Shown: piece by piece, positions 23,893 to 35,518 of the stretch | Position numbering within the stretch: the first letter of the stretch is position 1 | Layout: each line of letters starts with the position of its first letter | From: Peromyscus leucopus | Lineage: Eukaryota; Chordata; Mammalia; Rodentia; Cricetidae | DNA: 64,000 bases | Assembly (NCBI RefSeq): GCF_004664715.2 | Contig: NC_051066.1 | Location: forward strand, 83,787,735-83,851,734 | Direction of reading: 5' to 3' | Program-made: the position numbers and the translations under genes | The notes under the pieces: model-generated | The model's database searches: none | Seen by the model: the letters and a program-made list of their open reading frames with translations, nothing else | Told to the model about the DNA's origin: nothing

Positions 23893-24610
23893 CAATTTTT
23901 TAATTGAAATTTTTTTCATAAGATATATTTTGATCACTCTTTTCCCTCTTTCAACTCCTTCCAAATCCTCTTCTCCTCTCCACCCACCCAACTCCACATG
24001 CTTTCACTCTTTAGAAAATCAACAAATAGGCAAACAACAAAAACAAAGAAGTCAGAATAAAAATGTAGAGAAAACAGAAAAAATACACATATATCATACA
24101 TGTACACAAACAAAACTCATAAAAACACAATATCAGAAACCATAATATACAAGACAAAGACCAGCAAGACAAAAAAATGCCCAAACAAAACAATATGAGA
24201 CGAAAGTCTACAAAATACTATTGAGTTTGTTTTATGTTGGCCATTTACTGCTGGACTTGTGTCCTGACCTTAAGTACATTAATATACTCCATGAGATTCC
24301 ATTTGAGAAAACCAATTTTTCCTTTGTAAGCAGATGTCAGCTGAAAATAGCTTCTTGGTTAGGGGTGGGATCTCATGACCACTTCCTCTCTCAGGGCTGG
24401 GACCCAAACTGGCTTGAACCTGTGCAGGCCCTGTGGATGCTACCACAATCTCCGAGTTCAAATGTACCTTGGTCCTGCTGTGTCTGGAAGAGTGTTTCCT
24501 TCAAGTCACCCATCCTCTATGGCTTCTTTCTGCCTCCTCTTTAGTGGAGCTCCTTAAGCTTTGAAGGGACTTGGTTTTTCAAAGCAGAATATTGAATTCA
24601 AGAGTTTCCA
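23893..24610 (-). mobile_element. LINE-1 3' UTR, old rodent subfamily
   Basis: 'tttgatcactcttttccctc' with the AC-rich block at 24010-24200, then 'gaaaaccaatttttcctttg', 'tagcttcttggttaggggtg' and 'gcttgaacctgtgcaggccc', follow the complemented 3' UTR of Lx-type LINE-1. No ORF2 is present. The open frames (24011-24557) are incidental. Confidence 0.75.
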
Positions 24611-24621
24611 TTTCCTTCATC

Positions 24622-24860
24622 TACTACTCCATAACTTAATGACTTAAAACAGCCACTTGACTTTCCTCTCAGTTTTGTGGGACAGAATTTGAGAAGGATT
24701 CAGATACAAGGTTTATCTCCAAACCACTTGGCATCAGCTGTAGTAAAACGAATAGGACTCATTTGCAGGTATACTTCTTCAGTCACATGCCAGTACCTAG
24801 ACAGACAGCTGTGAGGTTGACCTTAGCTTCGCCCTTCTTCCTTTCCATGCAGTGTCAGAG
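24622..24860. mobile_element. possible ancient mammalian repeat
   Basis: 'cttaatgacttaaaacagcc' followed by 'ctctcagttttgtgggacag' resembles a common mammal-wide repeat ('gtggcttaaaacaac...tcacagttctgtggg'). I cannot name the family or orientation with confidence. Confidence 0.35.
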
Positions 24861-24920
24861 TCCCTATGTTGTCTATCAAGTGGATTATTTAGGAATGCAT
24901 ATCCTTTACAGAGAAACAAA

Positions 24921-24993
24921 TCTTTCTTTCTTTCTTTCTCTTTCTTTCTTCCTTTCTTCATTTATTTGTTTATTTATTTATTTATTTATTTTA
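24921..24993. repeat. (CTTT)n followed by (TTTA)n
   Basis: Pyrimidine-rich then AT-rich simple repeats, probably the overgrown A-tail of the LINE-1 that follows on the minus strand. Confidence 0.95.
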
Positions 24994-25580
24994 TAATTTA
25001 ATTTAATTTTACATATCAGCCATGGATTCCCTTGTTCTCCCCACTTCCCCCCCAGCCCACTCCCCATTCCCATCTCCTCCATGGCAAAGACTCCCCTGAG
25101 GATTGAGTTCAACCTGGTAGATTCAGTTCAGGCAGATCAAGTCCCCTCTTCCCAGGCTGAGCCAAGTGTCCCTGTATAAGCCCCAGGTTCCAAACAGCCA
25201 GCATATGCACTGAGGACAGGACCTGGTCCCACTGCCTGGATGATTCCCAAACAGATCAAGCTAATCAACTGTCTCACTTATCCAGAGGGCCTGATCCAGT
25301 TGGGGGCTCCTCAGCTATTGGTTCATAGTTCATGTTTCCATTCATTTGGCTATTTGTCCCTGTGCTTTTTCCAACCTTGGTCTCAACAATTCTCACTCAT
25401 ACAAACCCTCCTCTTTCTTGCCAATTGGATTCCTGGAGCTCCACCTGGGGCCTGGCCATGGATCTCTGCATCTGGTTCCCTCCATCACTGGATGAGGTTT
25501 CTAGCACAACAGGGTGTTTGGCCATCCTATCACCAGAGTAGATCAGTTCGGGCTGTCTCTCGACTATTGCCAGTAAACTT
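24994..25580 (-). mobile_element. LINE-1 3' UTR, 5' truncated
   Basis: Same subfamily as 15215-15894. 'ttttacatatcagccatgga', the C-rich tract at 25045-25065, 'gagggcctgatccagttggg' and 'ggctgtctctcgactattgc' occur in the same order. It is not inverted here. No clear target duplication was found because the tail is a simple repeat. Confidence 0.92.
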
Positions 25581-25607
25581 TCAAGCCACTTAAAAGTTAT
25601 ATCTAAG

Positions 25608-25823
25608 GACCGGAGAGATGGTTTAGCAGTTAAAAGTGCTTACTGATCCTGCAGAAGACCTGGGATTGGTTCCTAGCACCTACATATAAGTCCACAACTA
25701 TCCATACCCCAAGTTCCAGGGGACTTGATGTCCTTGTCTGGCCTCTTTAGGTTCTTGGCAAGCACATGGTGCACATACATATATTCAGTCAAACACTCAC
25801 ACATGTAAAATAAAGATCAATAC
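25608..25823 (+). mobile_element. B3 SINE
   Basis: 'ggaccggagagatggtttag' (tRNA-like head), 'gttccaggggacttgatgtc', 'gcacatggtgcacatacata' and an 'aaataaagat' tail follow the B3 order. Confidence 0.88.
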
Positions 25824-28219
25824 ATATTTTTTAAAGAGCTGTGTTTAAAACTTAAACAGCATCATATCTATCATATTGCATTGATTGAAACAGACACAGC
25901 CTGACCTGTGGTACAAGCAGTGGAGAAGTAGATCCTACTTCAGTGGGAACATAATCATAAAGATTAAGCTATGGGCTTGCTCTGGTTTCCACCCTTGATC
26001 AGACCTTCCTTATGGAATAAGTTTTATTTCCCAAATATCAGTAAATAATTCTATAAACCCTTAGATTAAAATTCAATGAAGCTTAGATGCATATTTGAAT
26101 TAATTTCCATGCTTCAGTGAGTGTGTCTCAGGGGTAACAGAGGAGTGTTTGTGTTCAAGTTATTTAAGGTAATTCAAACTTCTCCAAATCTAGTGGGATC
26201 AAGCAGCCCAAAATATCATTACAGCTAAAAATTTACTCTACAGGAAAGTGTCATTACAAATCAACCCTGCACTTTCCACCTCCTGGGCATGTAAAAAACT
26301 CAGCACTGCCACTTTCAAGATATTTTAGCATCTCAACAGGGAGTATGGCTAAGTGAGAACTGAAATAGCACAACGATCCCAGAAACAGCACAGAAGAAAG
26401 GTAATACAAATAGCACAAACAAACACAGGACATCCCGGACAATCCCAAAAAAGAACTGAAATTTACTCCCAACACTAATTTCTGGAATCTCCACATTTAA
26501 CAGAATTTTACATTTGATTTTCGATACCATCATTCTTAAATTTTAAATTATTTCCACAGACAGCATGATTATTTTTCTCATTGTGTCATGATGTTCATTT
26601 CAACTTGTCACAAAGCATTTATGTCTATGCTTTCCTATCCATTAAATAATCAAAATGAGGAACAGGTTAGAGTTATCGGATGAAAAAGTGCAGTGGGGAC
26701 ATGATGGCCCACAAAACTCTTCAGTTAGGGCTAAATATGTTGAGAAATAAATTACTTTATAAATGTCAACATTTGCTTAATAACTTAGGTAGATTTAGAA
26801 AGAAAGCATATGAAAAAAACCAAAAATCTTAGAGTGCAAGAGCAGGAAAGATAATAAAATACATCATTGGAGTAGGCTGCAATACGAACCCAAGAGAGGG
26901 TAGAAGAAGAGCCGCTTGGTATCTGGTGGGGTGTAATAACTCCATGTAGCAGTCTCACATAGCTCAGTAGAATGTAAACTCTGCTACAGGGGAAGTGAGG
27001 GCTAAATCTGTCCGTTCACTGATGTCATTGTCACTTAGAGCAACCCTTGTGCAGAATGGTGCAATAAATGATTGTTCATTTTTAACCAATGAAGCTCATG
27101 AGGGTTAGCCTAGAGAAATTCAGGAAGCTAACTGACAGCTACTGGGGATCTTTTTGGGCAGTGGGAGCTCTAAAACCATGACAGAAGAATGTACAGTAAA
27201 AATACCACCAATACCAACAAATTCTGGACCATTTTCTGAGCCCAAGCCAAAAAGGCAGTGAATAATTTCAGTGTCTGTGTCAGATGCAGCCACTTGCCAC
27301 AGATAAAAAGAAACAATTCTAACAGAAATCCTTATTCTATGATAAAGTGAGGAAAATGAAGAAAGAGAATTAGAAGGTGGGATGTTACAATCTCATGATT
27401 TGAAAACTCAGATCCTAAACCTAATGAACAGAAAAGGGAATAGAGGCAGAGTTGAGGAGAATGTGACCCAAATTATGATAGACAGCATTGATCGAGAGTC
27501 ACTAGACCCAAGTCCCAGGAGTGACTTAGAGATCATAATTCTCCATCTTTTCCACTGGACTAATTAAAAAAACTGAGTGCTGCACCTGAGTTAATGTAAG
27601 AAAGTAGGTGTGGATATGTAAGTGGAGGGAGGAGGCAGAGAATGGGCATAATCCATCTAGACCATAAAGAAGGACATTCCATAGTCTCTGCTTCCCAGAG
27701 TATAAATTCAATCTGAATACTTTTTTATTATTAGCAAGGGCATATTTAAGATCCAATCTCTAAACCAAATGCAGAAAGAACTGGTGTGAAGATTTATCCA
27801 TAGTAAGTTTTACATCAGAAGATTCATAAAATTAAAGGAGAGAGAATAAAAAGAATTCCCCATCTTCAAGTAGCACACAAGTTAATGAGGTTCAGTCCTT
27901 TGGTTTCTGTGGCATGCAGAGACATCACCACTGAATGCTACCCAAGAAAGAAAAGAGAAGGAATCCTGGTGCGTACTTTGGTTACCTAGCACACTATCAC
28001 CAGTACTTTTAATCTGATGCATTAGTGATGAGCAGAGGATTTGGGTGCCTCTCAGAGAAGACACTCTACTGTGACCCACAGAACAAGCCCTGTTTATTAG
28101 AAATTCGTGGGTATGATGCTATTCTCAATTTTAAGAGATTTCTTTCCTCCAGAAATATTTTACATGCCCTGGTTCATCTGCTGTTCTTCCCAAAACAATA
28201 CCCCTTTTCTAGTATTCTT
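25824..28219. other. no feature recognised
   Basis: 2.4 kb without SINEs, LINE-1 or LTRs, one of the longest repeat-free stretches in the window. Frames at 26254-26533 (minus) and 27382-27567 (plus) lack motifs. Confidence 0.5.
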
Positions 28220-28248
28220 TTATATATATATATAGAGAGAGAGAGAGA
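28220..28248. repeat. short (TA)n(GA)n repeat
   Basis: Seven TA units followed by eight GA units. Confidence 0.95.
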
Positions 28249-28355
28249 AATTGATGGGAGGGCTACATTCAATTGGGCCCAAATTTAGAAGAAAAATAGT
28301 AACAGGGTGAGATGTTCCATACTTCAAGGAAGAGGAGCGTGAAAATGAGATGGTA

Positions 28356-28659
28356 AGGGCTGAGAGGATAGCTCAGTCAGTAAAGTGCTTGTACACAGCG
28401 TGAAGACACAAGTTCAGACCTCCAGCACCTATGTAAAAAGCTGTGTGTGGTAGAACATCCTTGAACTCCAAGACCTTGGGAAGGACAAAACAGACGGATC
28501 CTTGGGGCCAGCCAGGCTCAACAAGTCAGTGAGTTCCAGCTTCAATGGGAGGTCTTGTCCAAAAGAAATTAATGTGGAAATCAATAGAGGAAGACAGTAG
28601 ATGTTGACTTCTAACCACTGTGAGCACATGTTTATGCACACACTGATGAACGCACATAA

Positions 28660-28660
<1 letters not shown>
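28356..28660 (+). mobile_element. B4 SINE
   Basis: 'gggctgagaggatagctcag' head, ID-like part to about 28435, then the B1-like part ('ccttggggccagccaggctc', 'gtcagtgagttccagc') and a CA-rich tail that runs into a microsatellite. Confidence 0.85.

Positions 28661-28719
<59 letters not shown>
28661..28719. repeat. compound (CA)n(TA)n microsatellite
   Basis: Expanded tail of the B4, with about 17 CA units then about 12 TA units. Confidence 0.97.
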
Positions 28720-30679
28720 TACACACATTCACAAGCACTGATTCAAAAATTTAATGAGACATGATAACATATATGTGTAGAAAAAATGTCCAATAAATTT
28801 GCCAAACATCAAGATATAAGCAATGGAGTTATAGAGCTTTTAAAATTTTTGTGTGTTCTTTGGTACTTTCTACAAGAAACATGATGTTTTTGCTTTCAAA
28901 AAGTATCATCAAATTGAAGTATAAATCTAGTTTAATTTTTGTAAGAAGAATATATGTATGTGTATCTGCGTGAATGTATACTTGGCTTTAAGTAGAATAA
29001 AATTTGAAATTCCCAGAATCAAGATTATAAACCAGGTCTTTATTTGAGGACTTTAGAACAGTAAAAAGAGGGAAAAGATGTTTTCCTTCTTTAATTCTTC
29101 AGTAATGTTTGAGTTGGTATTCTATAATAAATGTTTAATACATAGTAATACAAGAGGAAATTTAAGTGACTGAAACAATTGTCTAAATTATTTCCTTGGC
29201 AATCAGGTCTATGGAAAACAAATTTAATCTGAAAATATATTATTGTTATGATAAGTGCAGTGCATATACAGTAATCAAATGTTGTTTTGTTATTTGCCAT
29301 TATTGATATTGTAACAAAACTTCTATTTGTACACATTAAACTTTTTCTTAAGTTAGATTAGGTTAAAGGAAAGAATCCTGAGCCATGAGTATATTAACAC
29401 AATCACCTAAACAGAATGAAGCCTGCCTCAGTCCTATAAGTCCTTCCTAGAAACAAGATGGGAAAAAAAGTAAGTCCTGTCCTTTAAGGATGTTGTCTAA
29501 GCCACAAGGAGGACCATGCTGTAAGCACAAGAGCACTAGTGTGGAAGCTACACACAGAATTACTTTCCCTGGAGGGCTTTAAAAATAGGCAAGCATGTCT
29601 GGGAGAGTGGAAAAGCATTTCTGCTGAGGGCAGAGCAGATGGATTTGGTGACCCCTCAAGGTCCCTTCCAGCTAGTAGGTGTGGACTTATAACCCTGGCT
29701 CAGCCACCAGAATCTCATCCTACCCTAGGCCCTTCACCTGTGTCTACTGGCTGCTTGTCTCCACAGGCTGCAGATGTTCCCCCCTACTCTGCTAGAATCC
29801 TTCTGCAGCACACATCTGCAGGAGGGGACTAATAGCTATCATTTGTGAGAAGCAAGTGATTCAAAATCAGAGCCAAAATATTAGTTCTCCAAAGCCCAAA
29901 TTGTAGGACATGCTACAAAATGACTGGTTTTTAATAAAAAAAAAAAAAAAAAAAGCCACACCATATAAAATAAAGCAAGGTCAAGACACACTTCACATTA
30001 AAGGAAGCTTGAGAGTTGTAAAAATTCAATGTAATGCTCAATCATGGACTGAGCCATCCAGTAAAATAAATGCTGTAAAAACAATATAACACACACGAAT
30101 GATGGGTCAAAGATGAGAAAAATTCAGAACTGGTGAAGTTGAGAAAGAAGTTACAGTTTTTATATAATTCTTAAAACTTTTCTACCAAATTGTTAATCAT
30201 TTCAAAGCAAATAATTTTAAGCTTTGGACCTTAATGTTTGCACCCTGCCTTCAGTTATCAGTCCCCAAATTTCCCTTCTCATCTGTTCCTGAAGACAAGA
30301 AATTGCATCTATCATCACAAACTGTACACACTCACTTCCCACTCGAACTTGATCATTGGGACCGTCCTGTATCAGTCCCTCAGCTTGTCTCCCTTGTTCT
30401 TCCCTTAACATTTTAACCTGAACCCTTCAGAACCAGGACTCCAGCCAGTTGCTGAGCCGGGACCCCCATATGGCACTCTTGCCTGGTGCTGTTCACATCC
30501 TGACATGACAGCTGGGTAAAATGCCCTGAGCAAAGCAGAATTTAAAACCCTCTCTTGTATTCACAAGAGTTCAGTAAGCCACAGGAGAAATGACCTGCTT
30601 ATCGTGTATTTCTGTGGATGTTATGGTGGGACTATTAACCTAGAAAAGGAAATTGCTCTGGAAGTATGGATAAGAAATA
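28720..30679. other. no feature recognised
   Basis: Nearly 2 kb of unassigned sequence. It contains an A-run at 29937-29954 that overlaps 'aataaa', and a 97-codon plus frame (29539-29832). I looked for a processed pseudogene ending in that A-run and saw no recognisable protein. Confidence 0.45.
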
Positions 30680-30890
30680 ACATTTATGAGTGCCACTCTC
30701 ATCCTAAATGATGTATATACATGATCTTATTTAATCTTTACAACATTTCTGCATGATAGACTTTATTATCCCTGTTTCATAGATGGGGTTCTAAATGGAA
30801 AGTCACTTACACAAATCTGTGGCTAGTAAGCAATTAAGCCATCAATCCAATATGCAAGCCTGTGTGTCTCTTTCCAAAGCACATTTTCTA
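30680..30890 (-). mobile_element. MIR SINE
   Basis: 'cttatttaatctttacaaca', 'tattatccctgtttcataga', 'gtggctagtaagcaattaag' and 'tgtctctttccaaagcacat' are the complement of MIR in the correct order and spacing. It is older than any rodent-specific repeat here. Confidence 0.8.
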
Positions 30891-31158
30891 AGCTTTTTCA
30901 CTCCAGGCTCCCTGAATTCTGTGGACATCTCTGAATCAACATGATTAACAATAACAAGTAAAGTCTAATATATGCACCTTGTTAAACTCTGAAAATATAA
31001 ACCACTTTGAATTAATCTATTATTTAAATATCTTATAAAGTTATTAATAAAATTCAGTTTATCTTGACAAAGTTTTTTTAATTATTTTATTTTTGGCTCT
31101 ATTGAAATGAGTATATTCTGATATCTTCCTTTTGAAAATTACTTGGCAAAATGAATGG

Positions 31159-31571
31159 AGCTTGTCTTGGCTACGTTTATGTCAACTTGACACAAGCTAG
31201 AGTCATCTGAATGAAGGGAACCTCAATTGAGGAAATGTTGTCATAAGATCTGAAGTAGGGCATTTTCTTAACTGTTGATTGATGGAAGAGAGTCCAACCC
31301 ATTGTGAATGGTGGTTCCCGTGGGCTGGTGGTCCTAGGTTCTATAAGAAAGCAGGCTGAGCAAACTATGAGGAGCAAGCCAGTAAGCAGCATCCTTACAT
31401 GGCCTCTGCATCACCTCCTGCCTCCAGGTCCTGTCCTGTTTTAATTTCTGTCCTAACTTCCTTCAGTGATTGACCACAATATGGAGGTGTAAGCCAAATA
31501 AGCTCTTCTCTTCCCAACTTACTTTTGGTCATGGTGTTTCATCACAGCAATAGAAACCTTAGGTAAAACAG
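31159..31571 (+). mobile_element. rodent interspersed repeat (family not named)
   Basis: 'tatgtcaacttgacacaagc', 'gggctggtggtcctaggttc', 'gaggagcaagccagtaagca', 'ggaggtgtaagccaaataag' and 'gtgtttcatcacagcaatag' are hallmarks of a very common rodent repeat about 400 bp long. Another copy lies at 38830-39213 in the opposite orientation. I leave the class open. Confidence 0.75.
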
Positions 31572-31815
31572 AGGTATAGCCTCAAGATATGTATACTGTT
31601 TAACCCAGAAATCCCTAGATAGCTACCCAGTGTTGTAAATAGAAATTTTGTGTACCAAGGTGCTCCTTGACAATAATTAGAATTATTAGCCAAATGTCCA
31701 AATGAACATGTGGAAATGAGAAAAAAACAGTTCCTCTTTCCATGTAACAACTATTAAACCATTTAAAATTATGTTTATGAAGAGTTTAAAATGACATAAA
31801 AACACTATATCATAG

Positions 31816-32005
31816 GTTTTTTTTTGTTTTGTTTTGTTTTTTTGTTTTTTTTTTTTTAGTTTTTCGAGACAGGGTTTCTCTGTGTAGTTTTGCGCCTTTC
31901 CTGGAGCTCACTTGGTAGCCCAGGCTGGCCTCGAACTCACAGCGATCCGCCTGGCTCTGCCTCCCGAGTGCTGGGATTAAAGGCGTGCGCCACCACCACC
32001 CGGCT
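31816..32005 (-). mobile_element. B1 SINE with 11-bp target duplication
   Basis: T-rich tail (31816-31857), then an almost consensus B1 complement, ending 'ccaccacccggct'. 'ctatatcatag' at 31805-31815 and 32006-32016 flanks it perfectly. Low divergence and an intact duplication point to a recent insertion. Confidence 0.97.
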
Positions 32006-32315
32006 CTATATCATAGTTTTATTTCATAGTTTAAAAAATTAATTATGAAGGAAGACTGAATCTTGGAAGAATACTTTAATATTTTAGATTGCACCAATCT
32101 TCTATGTGGAAAAAAAGATTACGGTGTAGTGAATCAGGAGATGTGATATTACATCAGTCCCAGAGCAGGACTGAATGAGATGAATAGAATGAGTTGGAAT
32201 TAGTTGTTAGTGCAGAAGACATTAAAATTACCCCCACAAACTCATAAGTGGCATTGATAAGACTTCATGATTGCTTTGTCACATAGTAGAAAATAGTAGA
32301 GTCAGTGATATTCTT

Positions 32316-32782
32316 TTTGTATAATTCTTAACTAATTTTTTAAATTTTTTATTCATTTTACATACCAACCACAGATCCCTCTCTCATCCCTCTTCCTCCT
32401 CCCACCTCTCCCTGACCCCTCATCCCCTCCTCCAACAGGGTAAGTTCTCCTATGGGGGGACAGCTAAGCCTGGTACATTCAGTTGAAGCAGGATCAAGCC
32501 CCTCCCTGCTTTATCAGGGGCGAGCAAGGTATGCCCCTCAACTAAAGAATAGATAAAGAAAATGTGGTACATATACACAATGGAGTATTACTCAGCTGTA
32601 GAAAACAATGACATCATGAAATTTGCAGGCAAATGGGTGGAACTAGAAAATATCATCCTGAAGGAGGTAACCCAGACTCGGAAAGACAAACATGATATGT
32701 ACTCAGAGAAGCTAGGAAACAAAGAGGACCCTAAGAGGGATGTACTGATCACCTTGGGAAGGGGAAACAGAGGAGATCCCAA
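32316..32782 (-). mobile_element. LINE-1 with inverted 5' part and internal deletion (twin priming)
   Basis: 32340-32531 is the last 190 bases of a LINE-1 3' UTR on the minus strand. 32532-32782 is ORF2 end plus early 3' UTR on the plus strand ('ggtacatatacacaatggag', 'gagtattactcagctgtaga'). The two parts are about 1 kb apart in a normal LINE-1, so the inversion came with a deletion. 'tgatattctt' at 32306-32315 and 32783-32792 is a likely 10-bp target duplication. The 82-codon frame at 32562 is the ORF2 end running into the 3' UTR. Confidence 0.85.
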
Positions 32783-32794
32783 TGATATTCTTGA

Positions 32795-32933
32795 TGGGCT
32801 GGTGAGATGATGTTTCATTAAAGGCACATTCTACTAAGCCTGACAACTTAGGTTCAAACCACATGGTGGAAGGGAGATGTAACTCCTAAAGTTGTCTTCC
32901 ATCTCCTCCACACATGTGCCATGGTGCGTGCAT

Positions 32934-32985
<52 letters not shown>

Positions 32986-32990
32986 TAAAT
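32795..32990 (+). mobile_element. B3A-type SINE
   Basis: 'gggctggtgagatgatgttt' head, 'gcctgacaacttaggttcaa' (B box region), 'ttgtcttccatctcctccac', then the CA tail. It sits directly against the LINE-1 target duplication. Confidence 0.8.
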
Positions 32991-33018
32991 AAATAAACAA
33001 ACAAATAAATAAACTTAT
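32936..33018. repeat. (CA)n then (AAAT/AAAC)n
   Basis: SINE tail expanded into about 22 CA units followed by A-rich tetranucleotides. Confidence 0.95.
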
Positions 33019-33537
33019 AAATTTATAAAAATTAATGTTAAATATTTTAAATTAAAACAAAAAATACTCTTGAGTCATTTGACTTAATAAATGGAAAATT
33101 CCTTTTTCTGTTATGGGTCTTTAGCAGGAGCATGTTTGGATACATGAAGACTAAGGCTTAGAAACTGAGTATGTTTCCTTAAATGTCACCACTTGAATGG
33201 CTATTGGATATAGGGCTCACGTTTGTTGGAGAGGTCAGGGTTGTAGATATAAAATTGAGAGCCACCTGCTTTGAGATCAAATTCAGGCCAAGGGCCTTGA
33301 TCAGATCACGACAAAGATTATGTAGATAGGAAATAGAAGAGGAACAGATGTTGATTTCACTTTGATGTTAGTGACTTGGGTAATGGTGAAAGTGAAGGAG
33401 CAACCAGGTCAGTGAGAGAAATAATGAGAAAACATTGTGCTTTACAATCCAAATCAATCCATCACACTTTGTAAAGAACTGGTGATGTAAAAAGATGCTG
33501 AGGAATTAAGGAATGATTGTCAGTAATGGGGCTCCAT
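33019..33537. other. no feature recognised
   Basis: Unique-looking sequence between a B3A and an old SINE fragment. Confidence 0.5.
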
Positions 33538-33640
33538 GCTGCCCTCAAACTGACTCTGTTGCCCAAAATCAAGACCTTCTTTCCTCCACCATCTGAGTCC
33601 TAGGATTATAGGAGTGTGCCTTTACATAGGGCTGATGGTG
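33538..33640 (-). mobile_element. old B1-type SINE fragment
   Basis: 'gctgccctcaaactgactct' and 'gtcctaggattataggagtg' retain the complemented B1 layout with heavy divergence. Confidence 0.5.
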
Positions 33641-33699
33641 GGATCTGATTATTTTTAATAATTCTGTCCTCTTGATAGAAATCAGCATAGTGTTTCTAA

Positions 33700-33892
33700 A
33701 GGTATGATACAGATAGTGAAATATACACAGAAAAGAGGCATCCGGGTGAGAAAAAGATTGTACATCATGACTAGGATGTGGGGCACACAAGTGTGAATAC
33801 TTCACAAAACTGACCAAACTGTGTTAAAGATCTCCGAATTCATTGCATTCAAGAGTATGCAAATTACATTTCAATAAAAATAAATTCTAATT
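33700..33892 (+). mobile_element. ancient mammalian LINE-1 (L1M type) 3' end
   Basis: 'cttcacaaaactgaccaaac', 'tgtgttaaagatctc', 'gtatgcaaattacatttcaa' and 'taaaaataaa' match the generic 3' end of old mammal-wide LINE-1 ('...attgtatgcaaattatacctcaataaa'). Confidence 0.6.
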
Positions 33893-35307
33893 TTTCATTT
33901 TTGCATTTTCCAATATTACTATAATGAACAGTCACTACTGTTATAATAAAAAATAAACATTTAGAAATGAAGGTTGGATTACTGTATATGTCAACCTTCT
34001 TTGAATTGTAAAGGTAAGAATTAGCAGAATATTATGTTTTCCTCAAACAAAAACCAATGTAAATAATGTTAGAATAAAGTTCATAGTGAAACCTTTGCCA
34101 TGGATTTCCCAGGGAAACTTACCTTTGCAAGTAAAAAAAAAGCAATTTTTACAGATAGACCAAGAAACATCCTCTTCACAGGTCAGGAATGTACAGTTCA
34201 GGTGACAATTGCCTTTTGCATTTTACCAAAGCAAAGCAATATATGAACATAGACACATGGTTGAAAATGTAGCTTTGTTTTTTTGAAAAGTCAGCTAAAT
34301 TTCTTGTCCATGTTTCCTACAAAGTGTCTATAAAACTGTCTACCATTTAGTTTTGAGACTGCTTCATGAGTTAATGGCCAAGAAGCATTTAGGAAGTCAT
34401 AATGTACTGCATAAGCTCAAGGCTTCAGATATCATATGACTAGAGGTCACGAGCTGTTCCATTTGTGTCCATCACTCTCCAGGGACTGTGCCCTTTGACA
34501 GTGCACATCAAAATGTCCTTCTTTCCTGGAAAAAATAGTGCAAAGCAAAATTCCAAATGACTGTGAACCTGAAGTATCATTGTTGTACCGTCAGTGCATT
34601 TTGTAGTATAATCAGAAGCTTTTGAAAAATTGTAAGATGATTCTTTATGACTCCAATCTCCCCTCTCTGTGACTTTCCCTCCTCTCACTTCCTATCAGAC
34701 CAAGAACCTCTTGTCTTCCTCATATAAGTTAGCTGAGAAGAAAATTTCTGTAACTCTAAAAGGCATGTCAACTTAAAGGTGTCAAAAAAATGCAGTCTCT
34801 CCCTCCTAACCCAGCATTCAAAGATTAGTTATTTTTCATGAGCACATGTGTACCTCTCCAGAAGTTTGGCTTCTAGAATATAGCACAACTATTATTTTTT
34901 TCTAGACTGAGAACTTGAATAAAGACAAAGAGTGGACCAGTATGACTATTTAGGTTTGTAGGAAAGCTTTAAATACCAACTTGATGGATGTAGATTTTTA
35001 TCTCATGGGAAAATGGGTGCTATTGAAAGCATTGAAAGACAATCATGCTATGCATATGTTTAAATGATATTTCAGCTAGGTGACTTTGGGTTAGAGGTAC
35101 AGAATAGACTGAATAGAGGTCAGGTGAAGAAGCACCCTAGCACTAGGGATAGGGCTCAAGCAAATGGTAGTAAGGTCCTAGAAGAAACAAGATTAGAAGA
35201 GAAATGGGGAAATTGGAAATAGGATATAGTTGTGAAGAGAATAAAATCACAGTTTGGAAACAGTACATTTAAGCTGACAATGTAGTTCAGATAGAAATTT
35301 TAGATAA
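33893..35307. other. no feature recognised
   Basis: 1.4 kb of AT-rich unique sequence. The 82-codon minus frame at 34440-34688 shows no motif. Confidence 0.5.
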
Positions 35308-35518
35308 GGGCTATAGAGAGGGGTTGGTGGTTAAGAGCATGCACTGCTCTTCCAGAGGACCTAAGTTTTGTTCTCAGCACTCATATGGGTTGTTCTACTG
35401 TTTCTGCGATTCCAGCTTCAGATGATCTGATGCCCTCTTTGGTCTCTGTGGGTACATGCACCCATATGTACATACCCGTACACAGACAAACACGTATACA
35501 CAATGAAAAATAAAAACT
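35308..35518 (+). mobile_element. B3/B2-type SINE
   Basis: 'ggttaagagcatgcactgct', 'cttccagaggacctaagttt', 'gatgccctctttggtctctg' and a tail 'aaaaataaaaactt' follow the tRNA-derived B2/B3 body. Confidence 0.85.

Noticed and set aside
29539..29954. Processed pseudogene ending in an A-run
   Set aside because: The AATAAA merges with the A-run instead of preceding it by 10-30 bases, no protein was recognised, and no flanking duplication was found.
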